The notes under the pieces are model-generated. The model was given only the letters and a program-made list of their open reading frames with translations. It was not told the origin of the DNA and searched no databases. Made by a program: the position numbers and the translations under genes. Of a stretch of DNA of 64,000 nucleotides, positions 61,120-64,000 are shown one piece after another. Every line of letters begins with the position of its first letter. Position 1 is the stretch's first letter. The stretch comes from Zygnema cylindricum (lineage: Eukaryota > Streptophyta > Zygnematophyceae > Zygnematales > Zygnemataceae), in assembly GCA_037447655.1 (NCBI GenBank), contig JBBHKE010001241.1, forward strand, positions 287,543 to 351,542. The letters run 5' to 3'.

Positions 61120-61966
61120 AACACCAATGGCAGCACCAGCCGCACAGCAGCAGCTGTCTTACAACTGCACCAGTACCACTAGCTGCAGCACTAGCAACAG
61201 CAGAAGCAGCAGCTGTTTGCCCAACAACAACAGCGATCTGCCCAACAACAGCAGCTGTCTGCCCAACAACAGCAGCTGTCTGCCCAACAACAACAGTTGT
61301 CTGAACAGAAGCAGCAACTGTCTGAACAGAAGCAACAACTGTCTGCCCAGCAGCAGCAGCTGTCTGCCCAGCAGCAGCACCTGTCAGGTGCTGTCTGAAC
61401 AGCAACAACTGACTGCCCAACAACAGCAGCTGTCTGAACAGAAGCAGCAGCTGTCTGAACAGAAGCAGCAGCTGTCTGAACAGAAGCAGCAGCTGTCTGC
61501 CAAGCAGCAGCACCTGTCAGGTGCCGTCTGAACAGCAGCAGCTGTCTGCCCAACAACAGCAGCTGCACCTGTCAGGTGCTGTCTGAACTGCAGCAGCTGT
61601 CTGCCCAACAACAGCAGCTGTCTGAACAGAAGCAGCAGCTGTCTGAACAGAAGCAGCAGCTGTCTGAACAGAAGCAGCAGTTGTCTGCCCAGCAGCAGCA
61701 CCTGTCAGGTGCTGTCTGAACAGCAGCAGCTGTCTGCCCAACAAGAGCAGCTGCACCTGTCAGGTGCTGTCTGAAGAGCAGTAGCTGTCTGCCCAACAAC
61801 AGCAGCTGTCTGAACAACAGCAGCTGTCTGAACAGAAGCAGCAGCTGTCTGCCCAGCAGCAGCAGCTGTCTGAACAGTTGCAGCACCTGTCAGGTGTTGT
61901 CTGAACAGCAGCAGCAGCTGTCTGCCTAGCAGCAGCTGTCTGCCAGCAGCAGCTGTCTGCCCAGCG
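61120..61966. repeat. CAG-rich array with 21-bp units, right tip of the palindrome
   Basis: Units such as AAGCAGCAGCTGTCTGAACAG (21 bp) alternate with CAGCTGTCTGCCCAACAA and repeated CACCTGTCAGGTG palindromes in a higher-order pattern. In one plus frame (61127-61531) the unit reads QLSEQKQ; no evidence of use. Confidence 0.88.
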
Positions 61967-61969
61967 AAG

Positions 61970-62700
61970 TAGCAGTAAACATCAGCAACAGCTGCTGCGC
62001 AGCAAGAGGAACATCAACATAACAAACAAGAGGAACAACAACATAACAATAACCAGAGCAGTATGAATAAGATAAAATTATGTCATATGAGAAGTGTACA
62101 ACAAAGTTTCCAATAACACGTAGCGAAAAATGGGTCGCAAGCCCTGTTTAGTGAAAAATTCTGACATTCCACACTCGAAATTTGAAATACAAAGGCTAAT
62201 GTATAAACGTAAAAAATGTAAAACTCACTAAATTCAGCCACCCTTCGCTACTTTCCACGGTAATTTTCCCCTTTCCTTCTTTCTCAGCTACGCATATAAA
62301 AAGATCAAAATAAAGGAAACCCAAAAATAAAACACAAAACAATAATCATTACCCTCGATTACTGCGCTAATTCTACGCTAAATTGTAATTCAGAAAAATC
62401 CATTCATAGAAATTGGAAAGGGTTGTCAATGAAGAACACATGGGAAAAAAGGTTAAAGTAATGTCGAGTATTTGACCATTTTCCCTCACTAATCGGATAA
62501 GTCATGTGCATGTTCCACGTTTCTTACGAAAAATCCGCAAGCCTAAATGAAAAGCTTTATTGTGGAAGAAAAAATGACAACGAGGAAAGTCAGCACATTA
62601 AATAAATAAAAAAATGCTCACACGAAGAAATAAGTACGGAGAAGAATCCGAATAAAATGCCAAAATTTGAAATAACATGTGTACCTCACAATTTGTGTCT
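61970..62700. other. spacer after the palindrome, nothing recognised
   Basis: AT-rich, no domain or RNA found. I searched it for the missing TRAPPC1 exon and did not find it. Confidence 0.45.
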
Positions 62701-63596
62701 TTAGTTGAATGTGTCGCGACGATCCCCTCGCTCTGCGAGTTTGCACACGACATCAATTAGACTGAGTCTTCCTTGTTCCGTCTTTTCCCAATTTGCAGCG
62801 AGCATGTCTTTCAAGTTGTCGATGGTGTTGTTTACAACGATTTGTCGAAATTCTTTCACTTCTAACGATCGTGCAGTGGCTGCCTCCTTCTCAATTCTAC
62901 GACGTTTTCCCAAACTATTAGAGAATATGTTATCGGTTGTTTCAGTGTCGGGTGGTGACTCCTGAACACTACTTGACCCTTGTTGATTACGCACATAAGT
63001 GTCCCTCACATGTGTAGGTTGTATGTTTTCGTTCCCAATTGTTCCCTCACTTATAATGGAATAAAACCTCTCGTCAAAACTTCTAGGTAGTTTTTTATCT
63101 GTCCTACTGTCCATTCTCATCCCCCAATAATCTAAAGCCCCACTAGGTATCTTACATTGATAGTCCCTAACTTTTTAAAATCCCTAAATACATTCTCCTA
63201 TTTTTGTTGACATGTCTTACCGGGTTTGTACACACCTCTTCGTTCTATGTGCTCACTGATTAACCTCCATTTTTCTTCAGATGTGCGATGTATAGCCTGC
63301 AGGTTGTTCATCTTCTCGATTCGAATCTCCTCCACTTTCAATGTAATTAGCTTTATCGCTTCAACCGTGTTTATTTTCTCGATTCGCATCTCCTCCACTT
63401 TCAATGTAATTAGCTTTATCGCTTCAACCGTGGTCCATCTGTGAGAGGTCGGTGGGGACTTTGGAGATGCAACGCCTTTTGCTTTTTGCCCCTTCCCCCC
63501 ACCACCATGGTTTCCTGTTGTTTTTGGTTGTTCTTCAGCCAAAGGTGGATTGTTTACACCACCATCTTCAAAAAACACACGAGAGTACACCAACAA
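62701..63596 (-). pseudogene. trihelix / Myb-SANT-like gene, broken
   Basis: Read on the minus strand: a Gly/Lys-rich lead, then HRWTTVEAIKLITLKVEE, EEKWRLISEHIERRGV and KTCQQK. A TAG at 63200-63198 stands where the family has the Trp of KW. Reading on, ENVFRDFKKLG and then DYWGMRMD in another frame show a one-base loss next to a lost Trp (about 63132-63138). The C-terminal frame (63120-62701) has KLPRSF and a basic KRRRIEKE. This is the tandem-Trp, KWxNLxRDYKK logic of GT/trihelix DNA-binding domains. The first helix carries a 63-bp tandem duplication. The start codon is not found in frame. Could be a TE-borne or recently dead gene. Confidence 0.7.
63313..63431. repeat. 63-bp in-frame tandem duplication in the trihelix-like gene
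   Basis: TTCTCGATTCGMATCTCCTC begins at 63313 and again at 63376; each copy ends in GCTTCAACCGTG. It duplicates 21 residues (TVEAIKLITLKVEE...). Confidence 0.9.
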
Positions 63597-63679
63597 GGAT
63601 TTTGGAACAAGAAGGATACTTCAGAAAAAAGATACAGATACATGAGAAATAATTTCACAAAAGAAAACATAAAATGAGA

Positions 63680-64000
63680 AAAAGCGCATTTGAGAAAAAT
63701 GAAAAATAAGAAGAAGAAGGAGAACAAGAACAAGAAAGAAGAAGAGATTGACGAAGAATAAGATTTTGAAGAAGGTAATGAAGAAGTAGAATAAGAAGAA
63801 ATTGAAAAAGGAAGAAGAAGAATTTGAAAAAGCAGTAGAAGTCGAAGAAAAAGTAGTTGAAAATGAAGTTGAAGAAGAAAGAGTTGAAGGAAAAGATGAA
63901 GAAATTGAAGTGAGGAAGAAGAAACTGAAGAAGAAGAAGAAATTGATGAAGAATAACAAATTGAATAAAAGGAGGAGGCGGAGGAGGAGGAGGAGGAGGA
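63680..64000. repeat. GAA/GAGGA purine-rich microsatellite
   Basis: Plus strand is AAGAAG/GAAGAA with GGAGGA at the edge. Frames rich in Glu/Lys or Phe/Ser result. No gene supported. Confidence 0.8.

Larger units (their letters stand above)
56928..61966. mobile_element. ~5-kb imperfect palindrome (giant foldback element)
   Basis: Left arm 56928-59381, loop 59382-59561, right arm 59562-61966. From the loop outward the arms share: GTTCCATTAGGCGGTCTC, a ~540-bp collinear block with the same 55-codon frame, a 12-bp CTGAGCAAAAAA satellite, a ~275-bp collinear block (57180-57452 / 60841-61115), and CAG/CTG-rich arrays at both tips with the palindrome CACCTGWCAGGTG. The left arm carries an extra ~960 bp (57453-58412) and the right-arm arrays are longer. 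No transposase recognised. Confidence 0.85.

Noticed and set aside
61118-61900. Gln-rich heptad-repeat protein (QLSEQKQ) in the CAG array
   Set aside because: Array has open frames on both strands and indels break every frame; no promoter, start context or outside homologue.

Overview
The window reads as nuclear DNA of a green-lineage (streptophyte) eukaryote with a large, repeat-rich genome. Genes are few, split by GT-AG introns of up to about 1.8 kb, and separated by Ty1/Copia LTR retrotransposons, a LINE and many non-autonomous terminal-inverted-repeat (TIR) elements. A single-FAS1 secreted protein, a plant-type ARID3-like alpha-crystallin domain and a trihelix-type domain point to a charophyte alga or early-diverging land plant. 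The species cannot be fixed from sequence alone. An interstitial TTAGGG array (55.2 kb) and a degenerate TTTAGGG-like patch (51.8 kb) are both present.

Layout. 1-7.1 kb: minus-strand DnaJ (Hsp40 class A) gene, six exons rebuilt from splice sites, 3' end off the window. 7.1-12.6 kb: TA-flanked MITEs, a TATCGA-rich element and a foldback element. 12.1-14.7 kb: first copy of a 2.6 kb direct repeat (second copy 35.8-38.4 kb) built around a Copia LTR, leader and gag start. 14.3-17.3 kb: pyrimidine and polypurine satellites. 17.8-19.2 kb: complete minus-strand fasciclin-domain gene (three exons, 187 aa). 19.2-22.5 kb: TIR element and GTAC-rich tandem repeats. 24.1-33.0 kb: two decayed minus-strand Copia elements. 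33.8-38.4 kb: tRNA-headed SINE, an internally deleted Copia pol, its LTR, and copy 2 of the direct repeat. 38.6-41.5 kb: 48-bp minisatellite split by a MITE, then nested MITEs. 42.7-45.0 kb: complete plus-strand gene with a C-terminal alpha-crystallin-like domain (three exons, 367 aa). 46.7-50.2 kb: a broken LINE with zinc finger, RT and a probable restriction-like endonuclease. 52.5-55.0 kb: minus-strand TRAPPC1/Bet5, last four exons. 56.9-62.0 kb: a roughly 5 kb imperfect palindrome. 62.7-63.6 kb: minus-strand trihelix-like gene broken by a nonsense codon and a frameshift.

The host genes do not form a pathway: a chaperone partner, a wall/extracellular protein, a probable nuclear ACD protein and a vesicle-tethering subunit. 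The main story is repeat biology: at least two TIR families that sit at TA dinucleotides and nest in one another, foldback elements with long arms, and mini/microsatellites amplified inside them. All exon models were made by eye; there is no transcript evidence.
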